Shown here in pieces: positions 7,252 to 13,403 of a DNA stretch of 13,666 bases (its first letter is position 1; each line of letters opens with the position of its first letter). The notes below the pieces were generated by a model. It was not told the origin of the DNA. It saw nothing but the letters and a program-made list of their open reading frames with translations, and made no database searches. A program made the position numbers and the translations under genes. The stretch lies in NCBI GenBank assembly GCA_041571575.1, contig JBFFTZ010000034.1:1-13666 (forward strand), written 5' to 3'. This stretch comes from CAKZML01 sp041571575. Its GTDB lineage: Bacteria; Pseudomonadota; Gammaproteobacteria; Steroidobacterales; BM003.

Positions 7252-7618
7252 GGGAGTCGGCCGATAAGCCGGGTTTTGTCTTGGACAACCATTCATCTGG
7301 GATACGCGTCACCGCGTACCTCAAGCGACCTACCCGGGAACGAATGCGGGCCACATCTACGGCCGAAGCCGATCGCTCCCCTATTTGGTCTTGCTCCGGG
7401 TGGGGTTTACCTAGCCGCGAAGTGTTACCACTCGCGCGGTGCGCTCTTACCGCACCATTTCACCCTTACCGGCATCCGTGAGGATGCTTAGGCGGTATGC
7501 TTTCTGTTGCACTTTCCGTAGGCTCACGCCCCCCAGGCGTTACCTGGCACCCTGCCCTTCGGAGCCCGGACTTTCCTCCGCGGGTCAAAGACCCGCCGCG
7601 GTTGCCTGGCCGACTCCC
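7249..7618 (-). ncRNA. rnpB: RNase P RNA, bacterial type A
   Basis: Catalytic RNA of ribonuclease P, which removes the 5' leader from precursor tRNAs together with the RnpA protein. Read on the minus strand, the RNA starts with an 11-nt P1 arm (7618-7608) that pairs perfectly with its partner near the 3' end (7263-7253). Between them, in order, are the conserved elements GAGGAAAGTCCGGGCTCC (from 7578), AGGGTGCCAGGTAACGCC, the ACAGAAAGCATACCG region, GGTAAGGGTGAAA, GCGGTAAGAGCGCACCG, CCACCCGGAGCAAG and AGATGAATGG, all diagnostic of rnpB. The P3-position stem is one short GC-rich hairpin. The length of about 370 nt is normal for type A. The exact ends are estimated from P1 and the promoter. The gene lies about 30 nt after rsmI, with mraZ next, an order also found in Pseudomonas. 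Confidence 0.96.
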
Positions 7619-7625
7619 GCGGCGA

Positions 7626-7654
7626 ACAATAGGTCCTGAGAAGGCAAAACTCAA
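7626..7654 (-). promoter_or_regulatory. Predicted rnpB promoter overlapping the rsmI stop codon
   Basis: On the minus strand TTGAGT (7654-7649) and TATTGT (7631-7626) are separated by exactly 17 nt. Each matches 4 of 6 consensus bases. The -10 is followed by a 7-nt GC-rich stretch (TCGCCGC) ending at the first base of P1, which places the start at about 7618. The -35 element contains the TGA stop codon of rsmI. The GC-rich discriminator is the type seen at growth-rate or stringently regulated stable-RNA promoters; that regulation is inferred here. Confidence 0.7.
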
Positions 7655-8511
7655 GGCAAATCAGTGCCTTTTTGCAATTCTGTGGCTCGCCTGTAGACCT
7701 CGTTGCGGCGCAGCCCACATAACTCCACGGCCAGCTTTACCGCCTGGCTCAGGGGCAGCTCGGGCAACAGCACTCCCAGTACCCGGTCCAGCTCCGGATT
7801 TTCCGCAATCTCCGCAACCGGCCTCCCCTGCACCAGCAAAACCAGCTCTCCACGCACCATATCCACATCCGAGCCCGCCCGATCGCGCAATTCTGCGAGA
7901 CTGCCCCGGTATATGCTCTCGTAGAGCTTGGTCAGCTCCCTGGCCACCGCGGCCTCACGATCTGACCCAAGAATCTCGCACATATCGTTCAGCACCCCCG
8001 CAAGGCGCTTTCCGGATTCATAGAACACCAGCGTTCTCGTTTCATCGGCCAAGCCTTCAATACGGGTCCGGCGGGCACCTGAGCGGGCCGGCAGGAAACC
8101 CTCGAAAGCAAACCGGTCGGTGGCCAGTCCGGCTACCGACAAGGCCGCCACTGCCGCGCAGGGGCCGGGGATCGGAATGACCGGCATATCCAGCTCCCGC
8201 AGCCTTCGCACCAGGGGAAATCCGGGATCGCTGAGCAAGGGTGTGCCTGCGTCCGACACCAGGGCGAGACTTTCACCGGCTTGTAAGCGCTGGATTATCG
8301 ACTCCAGTTTCTGGCGCTCGTTGTGCTCGTGCAGGGACTGCAGGGGTTTGCTCAAACCGCAGTGCCTCAACAGCTGGGCGGTATGCCGGGTGTCTTCGGC
8401 CAGCACCAGGTCTACCTGGCCCAGCACATCAACCGCCCTGGGAGTCAGGTCAGCCAGGTTGCCTATCGGTGTAGCGACAACATAGAGGGTACCAGCGGCA
8501 ATCTGTTGCAT
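7651..8511 (-). CDS. rsmI: 16S rRNA (cytidine(1402)-2'-O)-methyltransferase RsmI
   Basis: SAM-dependent methyltransferase of the tetrapyrrole-methylase fold that adds the 2'-O-methyl group at C1402 of 16S rRNA, the nucleotide whose base is methylated by RsmH. The 286 residues match the E. coli length. Visible motifs are GTLYVVATPIGNLADLTPRA (7-26), AEDTR (38-42), LVSDAGTPLLSDPG (84-97), PGPCA (116-120) and FEGFLPARSGARR, all characteristic of RsmI (YraL). The ATG at 8511 starts at the usual residue; the upstream Shine-Dalgarno is weak (GGA, about 8 nt away). The gene is divergent from lpoA, as yraL and yraM are in E. coli. No convincing sigma70 promoter was found for it. Confidence 0.96.
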   Translation of the reverse strand: MQQIAAGTLYVVATPIGNLADLTPRAVDVLGQVDLVLAEDTRHTAQLLRHCGLSKPLQSLHEHNERQKLESIIQRLQAGESLALVSDAGTPLLSDPGFPLVRRLRELDMPVIPIPGPCAAVAALSVAGLATDRFAFEGFLPARSGARRTRIEGLADETRTLVFYESGKRLAGVLNDMCEILGSDREAAVARELTKLYESIYRGSLAELRDRAGSDVDMVRGELVLLVQGRPVAEIAENPELDRVLGVLLPELPLSQAVKLAVELCGLRRNEVYRRATELQKGTDLP

Positions 8512-8598
8512 GGGATAATCCAGCCGGAAAGGTTAATCTTGCGGGCAGGATACTAAAAGCTGCGGCTTTAAGTGGATTTCCGTAAAAATCGGTCATCG

Positions 8599-8630
8599 GG
8601 CCACTATTGCGAGTGGCCACTGGCCCCAGT
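8599..8630. repeat. Overlapping inverted repeats in the rsmI-lpoA divergent intergenic region
   Basis: Within the 168-nt gap between the rsmI and lpoA starts, GGCCACT (8599-8605) pairs with AGTGGCC (8612-8618) across a 6-nt loop. The right arm is part of a 10-bp palindrome AGTGGCCACT (8612-8621), which in turn overlaps a second inverted repeat ACTGG/CCAGT (8619-8630). The arms share bases, so the structures are mutually exclusive if transcribed, or the site may bind a dimeric regulator. A possible -35 (TTGACT, 8637-8642) for lpoA lies just downstream, with no good -10. The rest of the gap (8512-8598 and 8643-8679) shows nothing else I can support. Confidence 0.5.
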
Positions 8631-8679
8631 TGGTGCTTGACTGGCAGTTAGGCCAATTCAGACCCGGGAACATAACACC

Positions 8680-10560
8680 ATGAGAATATTTGCCGGCCTA
8701 GTTCACAGCGCTCCGCGCGGCCTCCTGATGCTGCTGTTGCTGGCGGTCCTGTCGGCCTGCCAGGCGCCCGTGAAACAGGTAGACACCCGCAGCCAGGTTT
8801 ATCGCGCGGAAACAGCAGCGGCCCAGGGACAGTATCGGGACGCCGCGCAAATATACATGGAACTTGCAGCCCGGGATGCGGGAACCCAGGCCGATCACTG
8901 GCGACTGCTTGCTGCCCGGGAATGGCTGAATGACGAAAACCTGGTTGCGGCCGTTGCGGCTCTGGAATCGATTGCCGGGCCCATGAGCAGGGACGATTAC
9001 GCCCTGTGGACCATCCTCGGGGCACGGGTCGCGCTGGCCCGGGGCGAACCTGCCGAGGCGCTGCAGAAACTGGAAGAATCCCCACTCCCCTCGGCAACCC
9101 TGGCCGCACAGTTTTACCAAATCAAAGGCATGGCGCTGCTCGCACTGGGGAGGGTAGAACAGGCGATACAGGCCTTCGGCGAGGAACAAACCTGGGCAAA
9201 CAACGCCCAGGAACTGCTGGCAAGCCAGCAACTCCTGCTGGATCAGCTGCAAGCCAGGGCACGCAAGGGCGCGCTGCCTGACTCCAGCCTGGATCCGGTG
9301 GTCCAGGGCTGGCTGGACCTGGCGCGCCTGAGCAGCATAGCCTCCACCGATAGCCCTGCACTACTGGCGGGACTGCGTAACTGGCGCCTGGACAACCCTC
9401 AGCACCCAGCCGTCACAGGCGTTGTAGCGGCCCTGATGGAGCGCCACCGGGGCGCGAACAGCTATCCCATACAGGTTGCTCTGCTGCTGCCGTTAAGCGG
9501 ACGAGAACGTGCCTACGGCGAAGCTGTCAGGGACGGGTTCCTTGCCGCCTACCTGAACAGCCCCAACAAGAATTTACTGCCCCTGGTCAGGATTTACGAC
9601 ACCCGGCACCTGGGCTCCGCCGCCACCTACCGGGAAGCCATCAGCGAAGGCGCCGACATGGTGGTTGGCCCATTGCTCAAGCAGAACGTTACCGAACTGG
9701 TTGGCGTGGCAAATGGCGAGGTCCCGGTACTGGCCCTGAACCGCGGAAATGTCGGAGGCTACACCCCTCCCGCCTTTTACCAGTTTGCCCTTGATCCTGC
9801 CGAGGAAGCCCGTGAAATAGCGCGCGGCGCATTGGCAGACGGTTACACGCGCGCCATCGCGCTGGTGCCCTCCACCGGCTGGGGCCAGCGCATCCTGGAA
9901 AGTTTCACCAGCGAACTGATAGATAATGGTGGCCAATTGCTGGCCAGCACCGCCTACGATCCGGGTGAGCAGGATTATTCCTCCGCCATAACCCGGGCCC
10001 TGAACCTGGACCAGAGCAAGGAGCGCTTCCGCAGGCTGTCTGACTTGCTGGGCAAGTATCCGGAATTTGAACCCCGCCGCCGGGAGGACGCGGATTTTGT
10101 ATTCATCGCCGCTTACCCCGAGCAGGGTCGGTTGCTTCGTCCGCAATTAAAGTTCCACTACGCGGCCAAGCTGCCGGTGTACGCCACATCCGCCATCTAC
10201 CAGGCCGGTGCCATGGCAAACAACGACCTGGACGGGCTTCAGTTCGCGGACATGCCCTGGCAGTTGAGCATGACAAAAGAGACCGGCGGACTGCGCCAGA
10301 AAGTGGCGTCGGCGTTTCCGGGTTTGGAAGAAAATCAGCCGCGGCTGTTAGCCATGGGTGTGGACGCGTTCCGTCTGCTTCCCTGGCTGTATAACCGGCA
10401 GACAGACCTCCAACTGGCCGGCGCTACGGGCCGCCTGGGCATGACACCCGATGGGGTTATATATCGGCAGTTGCAGTGGGCCCGCTTCCGCAGCGGTGAG
10501 CCCAGGATCAGCAAACCCAAGGTCCTGTACCCGGCGCCCGGGGTGACGGAGCAGCCTTGA
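8680..10560 (+). CDS. lpoA: Penicillin-binding protein activator LpoA (LppC family lipoprotein)
   Basis: Outer-membrane lipoprotein that reaches through the periplasm and stimulates the peptidoglycan synthase PBP1A. The 626 residues begin with a lipoprotein signal peptide (1-26) and a lipobox LSAC with the modified Cys27. Gln at +2 fits sorting to the outer membrane. An N-terminal helical, TPR-like region rich in Ala and Leu (about 35-250) is followed by a periplasmic-binding-protein-like domain starting at PIQVALLLPLSG (263-274), with GADMVVGPLLKQNV (324-337). This matches LpoA of E. coli (about 680 aa) and Pseudomonas. The ATG at 8680 gives the proper signal peptide. It is the first gene of lpoA-yraN-diaA and overlaps yraN by 4 nt. 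Confidence 0.95.
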   Translation: MRIFAGLVHSAPRGLLMLLLLAVLSACQAPVKQVDTRSQVYRAETAAAQGQYRDAAQIYMELAARDAGTQADHWRLLAAREWLNDENLVAAVAALESIAGPMSRDDYALWTILGARVALARGEPAEALQKLEESPLPSATLAAQFYQIKGMALLALGRVEQAIQAFGEEQTWANNAQELLASQQLLLDQLQARARKGALPDSSLDPVVQGWLDLARLSSIASTDSPALLAGLRNWRLDNPQHPAVTGVVAALMERHRGANSYPIQVALLLPLSGRERAYGEAVRDGFLAAYLNSPNKNLLPLVRIYDTRHLGSAATYREAISEGADMVVGPLLKQNVTELVGVANGEVPVLALNRGNVGGYTPPAFYQFALDPAEEAREIARGALADGYTRAIALVPSTGWGQRILESFTSELIDNGGQLLASTAYDPGEQDYSSAITRALNLDQSKERFRRLSDLLGKYPEFEPRRREDADFVFIAAYPEQGRLLRPQLKFHYAAKLPVYATSAIYQAGAMANNDLDGLQFADMPWQLSMTKETGGLRQKVASAFPGLEENQPRLLAMGVDAFRLLPWLYNRQTDLQLAGATGRLGMTPDGVIYRQLQWARFRSGEPRISKPKVLYPAPGVTEQP

Positions 10561-10925
10561 GCCGGGAGCGGCGGGCCCAGGGGAAAGAGGCTGAAAAGCT
10601 GGCCCAGGAGTTTCTGGTATCCCGGGGATTGAAACTGGTCGAGGCAAACTATTATTGCCGACTGGGTGAGCTCGACCTGGTGATGAGAGATAAAGATTCA
10701 CTGGTCTTCGTAGAGGTTCGCCTGCGTCGCAATCCGGATTTTGGCTCTGCCGCGGAGAGCGTAACCCGAAACAAGCAGGACAAACTCTGGCGAGCCGCGC
10801 TACACTTTACGGCCTCCCGACCTGATCTGGCATCGCTGCCGGTCCGGTTTGATGTGATCGCCTTGTCCGATATGCGAATAGACGACAGCTGCTGGATAAA
10901 GAACGCCTTTGGCGCCAACCACTGA
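10557..10925 (+). CDS. yraN: YraN family (UPF0102) endonuclease-like protein
   Basis: Small protein of the YraN/UPF0102 family, which has a PD-(D/E)XK nuclease-like fold. The biological role is not established. The 122 residues show RRAQGKEAEKLAQEFL (5-20), the first acidic motif GELDLV (37-42), the putative catalytic FVEVR (51-55) and the family ending WIKNAF (113-118). The frame opens with TTG at 10557, overlapping the lpoA stop as TTGA. A GGAG lies 5 nt upstream. No ATG or GTG in frame precedes the conserved N-terminus, so TTG is the probable start. The overlap suggests coupling to lpoA. In E. coli and Pseudomonas it is likewise between lpoA and diaA/gmhA. Confidence 0.93.
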   Translation: MSRERRAQGKEAEKLAQEFLVSRGLKLVEANYYCRLGELDLVMRDKDSLVFVEVRLRRNPDFGSAAESVTRNKQDKLWRAALHFTASRPDLASLPVRFDVIALSDMRIDDSCWIKNAFGANH

Positions 10926-10938
10926 CGGATTCAGAAAC

Positions 10939-11532
10939 ATGCAAGCAGAAGCCCGAATCAAATTGCTCTTTGCAGACAGCATTGAGGTCAAGCAACGCGC
11001 GATGGAACAACTTGCTCCCTCCATCGCTGCAGCGGGACAGGTAATGACCGACTGCCTGCTTAACAACGGCAAGATACTGAGCTGTGGAAATGGCGGCTCG
11101 GCAGGAGACGCCCAGCACTTCTCTTCCGAAATGCTGAACCGTTTCGAGATGGAAAGACCCGGCTTGCCTGCCATGGCGCTGACCACCGACAGCTCGACCC
11201 TGACATCCATCGCCAACGACTATTGCTACGAGGATATCTTCAGCAAACAAGTCAGGGCCCTTGGACAACCAGGCGACTGCCTGTTGGCCATCAGCACCTC
11301 TGGTAACTCGGAAAACGTATTACGCGCAGTCCAGGCTGCCCACGAGCGCAATGTGCAAGTGGTGGCGCTTACCGGACGGGACGGCGGAAAGATGGCAGGC
11401 ATCTACCGCGAGGGCGACGTGGAACTTCGTGTACCCGCAACCTCAACCGCACGCATCCAGGAAGTTCACCTCCTGGTCATTCATTGCCTGTGCGACCTGA
11501 TTGACCGCAGGTTGCTGGGAATGGAGCAATAG
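10939..11532 (+). CDS. SIS-domain protein of the DiaA/GmhA family (phosphoheptose isomerase-like)
   Basis: Single SIS-domain protein of 197 residues. By position after yraN it corresponds to E. coli DiaA, which binds DnaA and helps time replication. By sequence it also resembles GmhA, which converts sedoheptulose 7-phosphate to heptose 7-phosphate for LPS core. SCGNGGSAGDAQHF (48-61), AISTSGNS (117-124) and LTGRDGGKMAG (144-154) form the phosphosugar site. Residues aligning with the GmhA metal and catalytic site are present: H60, E64, Q174 and H182. From memory, E. coli DiaA lacks the Glu and the second His, so an enzymatic role is plausible; hence no symbol is assigned. The ATG at 10939 is preferred over an upstream TTG inside yraN; its Shine-Dalgarno is weak. 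It lies 13 nt after yraN and is the last gene of this plus-strand set. Confidence 0.93.
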   Translation: MQAEARIKLLFADSIEVKQRAMEQLAPSIAAAGQVMTDCLLNNGKILSCGNGGSAGDAQHFSSEMLNRFEMERPGLPAMALTTDSSTLTSIANDYCYEDIFSKQVRALGQPGDCLLAISTSGNSENVLRAVQAAHERNVQVVALTGRDGGKMAGIYREGDVELRVPATSTARIQEVHLLVIHCLCDLIDRRLLGMEQ

Positions 11533-11535
11533 CCC

Positions 11536-11552
11536 GGTAACTCCCGGAGACC
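11536..11552. terminator. Weak hairpin between convergent diaA/gmhA-like and sspB genes
   Basis: GGT-AA-CTC (11536-11543) can pair with GAGACC (11547-11552) around a 3-nt loop with an AA bulge. Only 19 nt separate the two convergent stop codons. On the plus strand a T-rich stretch follows about 15 nt later, too far for a classic intrinsic terminator; on the minus strand none follows. It is the only candidate terminator structure in the gap and is weak. Confidence 0.25.
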
Positions 11553-11971
11553 TACTTTACGATTTTTAGATGGGATCGCCGGGGAGTCTCCCCTGGGCCA
11601 TCTGGTGTGGGCTCCGGATCAGGCGGCGGCGTGGGCTCAGTACCGTCGTCCTCATCTCCAAACAGCATTCCCTCGCCCGATTCCCTGCCATAAATCCCAA
11701 GCACCGCCCCGACAGGAATACTCACCGCCATGGGCGTTCCACCGAACCGGGCCTGGAAAGTAATGCCGTCATTCTCAATCTGGATCCCCGAGGCAGCCGA
11801 ATAGCTGACATTGAGAACAATGCGTCCGTCCTTGACGAATTGGCTGGGAACCACGACCCCTTCTGCAGTCGCATCGACAACAATGTGGGGGGTCTGGTGG
11901 TTATCCGACATCCACTCATGCATTGCCCGTAACAGGTAGGGACGACGCGATGAAAGACCGGACCCGCTCAC
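11552..11971 (-). CDS. sspB: ClpXP protease specificity-enhancing factor SspB
   Basis: Adaptor that binds ssrA-tagged, ribosome-rescue products and delivers them to the ClpXP protease. The 139 residues have the folded substrate-binding domain at the N-terminus (SSRRPYLLRAMHEW 7-20, TPHIVVDA 27-34, GRIVLNVS 49-56, ITFQARFGG 70-78). A Pro/Glu/Asp-rich flexible linker follows (about 104-130), ending in RSHLKIVK (132-139), which matches the C-terminal ClpX-binding (XB) tail of E. coli SspB. The linker is shorter than in E. coli (165 aa total). The GTG at 11971 places the start at the same distance from RRPYLLRA as in E. coli and lies 3 nt after the sspA stop, so a GTG start with coupling to sspA is likely. 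Confidence 0.95.
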   Translation of the reverse strand: MSGSGLSSRRPYLLRAMHEWMSDNHQTPHIVVDATAEGVVVPSQFVKDGRIVLNVSYSAASGIQIENDGITFQARFGGTPMAVSIPVGAVLGIYGRESGEGMLFGDEDDGTEPTPPPDPEPTPDGPGETPRRSHLKIVK

Positions 11972-11974
11972 AGT

Positions 11975-12604
11975 CTACTGCCTGATCTCTCGCTCAAGTT
12001 CGGTCAAGCTCTGCTGGAACGAGGGACGATCAAAGATGCGCTGTGCATACTTGGCGATCGGTGCGGCCTCCTTGGGCAGCTCAATTCCGTACTTGGGCAA
12101 GCGCCACAGAATCGGGGCAATGGTGCAATCCACCAGCGACAATTCATCACTGAGGAAGAAAGGCTTGGCGCCGAATACTTCCGAACTCGACAGGATGCTT
12201 TCCTTGAGAATTTTGCGCGCCTTCAAGGCGGGCTTCTTCTCACCGGCAGCCTCAATCTGCTCAGCCATGGTGTACCAGTCACGTTCCAGGCGGAACAGCG
12301 CCAGGCGAAACTGGGCACGGGTAACCGGATCAACCGGCATCAGCGGCGGATGGGGGAAGCGCTCATCCAGGTACTCGATGATTACCCGCGAGTCGTACAA
12401 CACAAGATCCCTATCCACCAGGGTGGGAACGCTGTTGTAGGGATTCAGATCAAGCAAATCCTCGGGAAGATCGGGCCCTTTAACATCGACGATATCAATG
12501 TTGATGCTTTTCTCTGCCAATACCATGCGAACCCTGTGGCTATGGGTACACAACTGATTGGAAAACAAAGTCATCACGGAACGCCTATTGGCAATATTCG
12601 ACAT
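11975..12604 (-). CDS. sspA: Stringent starvation protein A SspA
   Basis: RNA-polymerase-associated protein with a glutathione-transferase fold but without that activity. In E. coli it acts in stationary phase and acid stress and lowers H-NS. The 209 residues show the N-terminal thioredoxin-like part (RSVMTLFS 8-15, HSHRVRMVLAEK 21-32, SVPTLVDRD 58-66), the FPHPPLMP segment containing the surface PHP motif (84-86), and a C-terminal helical domain ending SLTELEREIRQ. The ATG at 12604 has GGAG 6 nt upstream and gives the usual N-terminus. A GTG four codons upstream overlaps that Shine-Dalgarno and was rejected. The gene lies downstream of petC with sspB 3 nt after it, as in Pseudomonas. Confidence 0.96.
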   Translation of the reverse strand: MSNIANRRSVMTLFSNQLCTHSHRVRMVLAEKSINIDIVDVKGPDLPEDLLDLNPYNSVPTLVDRDLVLYDSRVIIEYLDERFPHPPLMPVDPVTRAQFRLALFRLERDWYTMAEQIEAAGEKKPALKARKILKESILSSSEVFGAKPFFLSDELSLVDCTIAPILWRLPKYGIELPKEAAPIAKYAQRIFDRPSFQQSLTELEREIRQ

Positions 12605-12614
12605 ATCAAGCTCC

Positions 12615-12632
12615 ACTGGGCCTTGGCCCAGT
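12615..12632 (-). repeat. Perfect hairpin abutting the sspA Shine-Dalgarno sequence
   Basis: In the 58-nt gap between petC and sspA, ACTGGGCC (12615-12622) and GGCCCAGT (12625-12632) are perfect inverted arms, best folded as a 7-bp GC-rich stem with a 4-nt loop. On the transcript (minus strand) the stem ends directly before the GGAG ribosome binding site of sspA (12614-12611). No T run follows, so it is not a standard terminator. It may be a processing or stability element between the bc1 and ssp messages, or may influence sspA initiation. Confidence 0.6.
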
Positions 12633-12662
12633 CATGAAATCGGGGAAAGAGTCTTCGCAGCC

Positions 12663-13403
12663 CTAGTGCACATCCTTCCAGTATTCTTTCTTCAACGCAT
12701 ACGCGAACAGGAAAAATACCAACAGGAAGAACATCACCCAGATACCCAGCTGAACTCTCTTGAGTTGCACCGGCTCGCCGATGTATTCAAGGAAGTTCAC
12801 GATATCAAGGACAAATGCATCGTATTCTTCGGCCGTGAGCTTGCCGGCACTGGCCTGCTCAAAGTGATCGAAGACTTCGTGTTCATTGCCGGCCGCATCC
12901 TTCTCGGTGCGATAAACAACCCGCTGGGTGCCCTGCAGTTCCCACAATACATGAGGCATGCTCGCACCGGGTAACACCAGGTTATTCATACCGGTGGTCT
13001 TGCCCTTGTCCTCGTAGAAGGACAGCAGGAAGGTGTACAGCCAATCGCCGCCGCGGGAACGGGCGATCAGCGACAAATCCGGCGGAGGCTGACCGAACCA
13101 GCGCTTGGCATCATCTGCCGGCATAGCGACATTAATCGTGTCAAACGGACGCTCTGCGGCAAACATCAGGTTGTCCAGCACCTGACTCTCGGTCAGACCC
13201 AGGTCTGCACCCAGGCGATTGAACCGAACGTACTTGGCTGAATGGCAGCCAGAACAATAGTTAATGAAGTTCCTGGCGCCGCGCTGTAAAGAGGCGGTGT
13301 TGGATACGTCCACGTTGGCGGTCTTCATTGAAATACCGCCAGAGGCAGCCATGCCGACCATGGGAACACTCAGCAACAATACAATAAACAAGCGCTTAAG
13401 CAT
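12663..13403 (-). CDS. petC: Cytochrome c1, subunit of the ubiquinol:cytochrome c reductase (bc1) complex
   Basis: Haem c subunit of respiratory complex III, accepting electrons from the Rieske protein and passing them to a soluble or membrane cytochrome c. The 246 residues have a signal peptide (about 1-20), the single haem-binding CSGCH motif (50-54) and GASMPHVLWELQG (147-159), whose Met149 is the probable sixth haem ligand. A C-terminal membrane anchor (about 220-238) is followed by the positively charged KKEYWKDVH end. PDL and WLYTFLLSFY (121-130) are further family segments. The ATG at 13403 overlaps the end of petB by 8 nt, so coupling is expected. The gene is named petC following proteobacterial petABC usage. 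Confidence 0.96.
   Translation of the reverse strand: MLKRLFIVLLLSVPMVGMAASGGISMKTANVDVSNTASLQRGARNFINYCSGCHSAKYVRFNRLGADLGLTESQVLDNLMFAAERPFDTINVAMPADDAKRWFGQPPPDLSLIARSRGGDWLYTFLLSFYEDKGKTTGMNNLVLPGASMPHVLWELQGTQRVVYRTEKDAAGNEHEVFDHFEQASAGKLTAEEYDAFVLDIVNFLEYIGEPVQLKRVQLGIWVMFFLLVFFLFAYALKKEYWKDVH

Noticed and set aside
7497..8180. Plus-strand open frame of 227 codons
   Set aside because: It runs antisense through rnpB and rsmI. The Pro/Arg-rich composition reflects the GC-rich structured RNA and is not protein-like.
10909..10938. TTG start for the DiaA/GmhA-like gene inside yraN
   Set aside because: The ATG at 10939 gives the usual family length (197 residues). The added ten residues have no support.
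12558..12974. Plus-strand open frame of 138 codons across the sspA-petC gap
   Set aside because: Antisense to the conserved ends of sspA and petC, with no family resemblance and no clear ribosome binding site.
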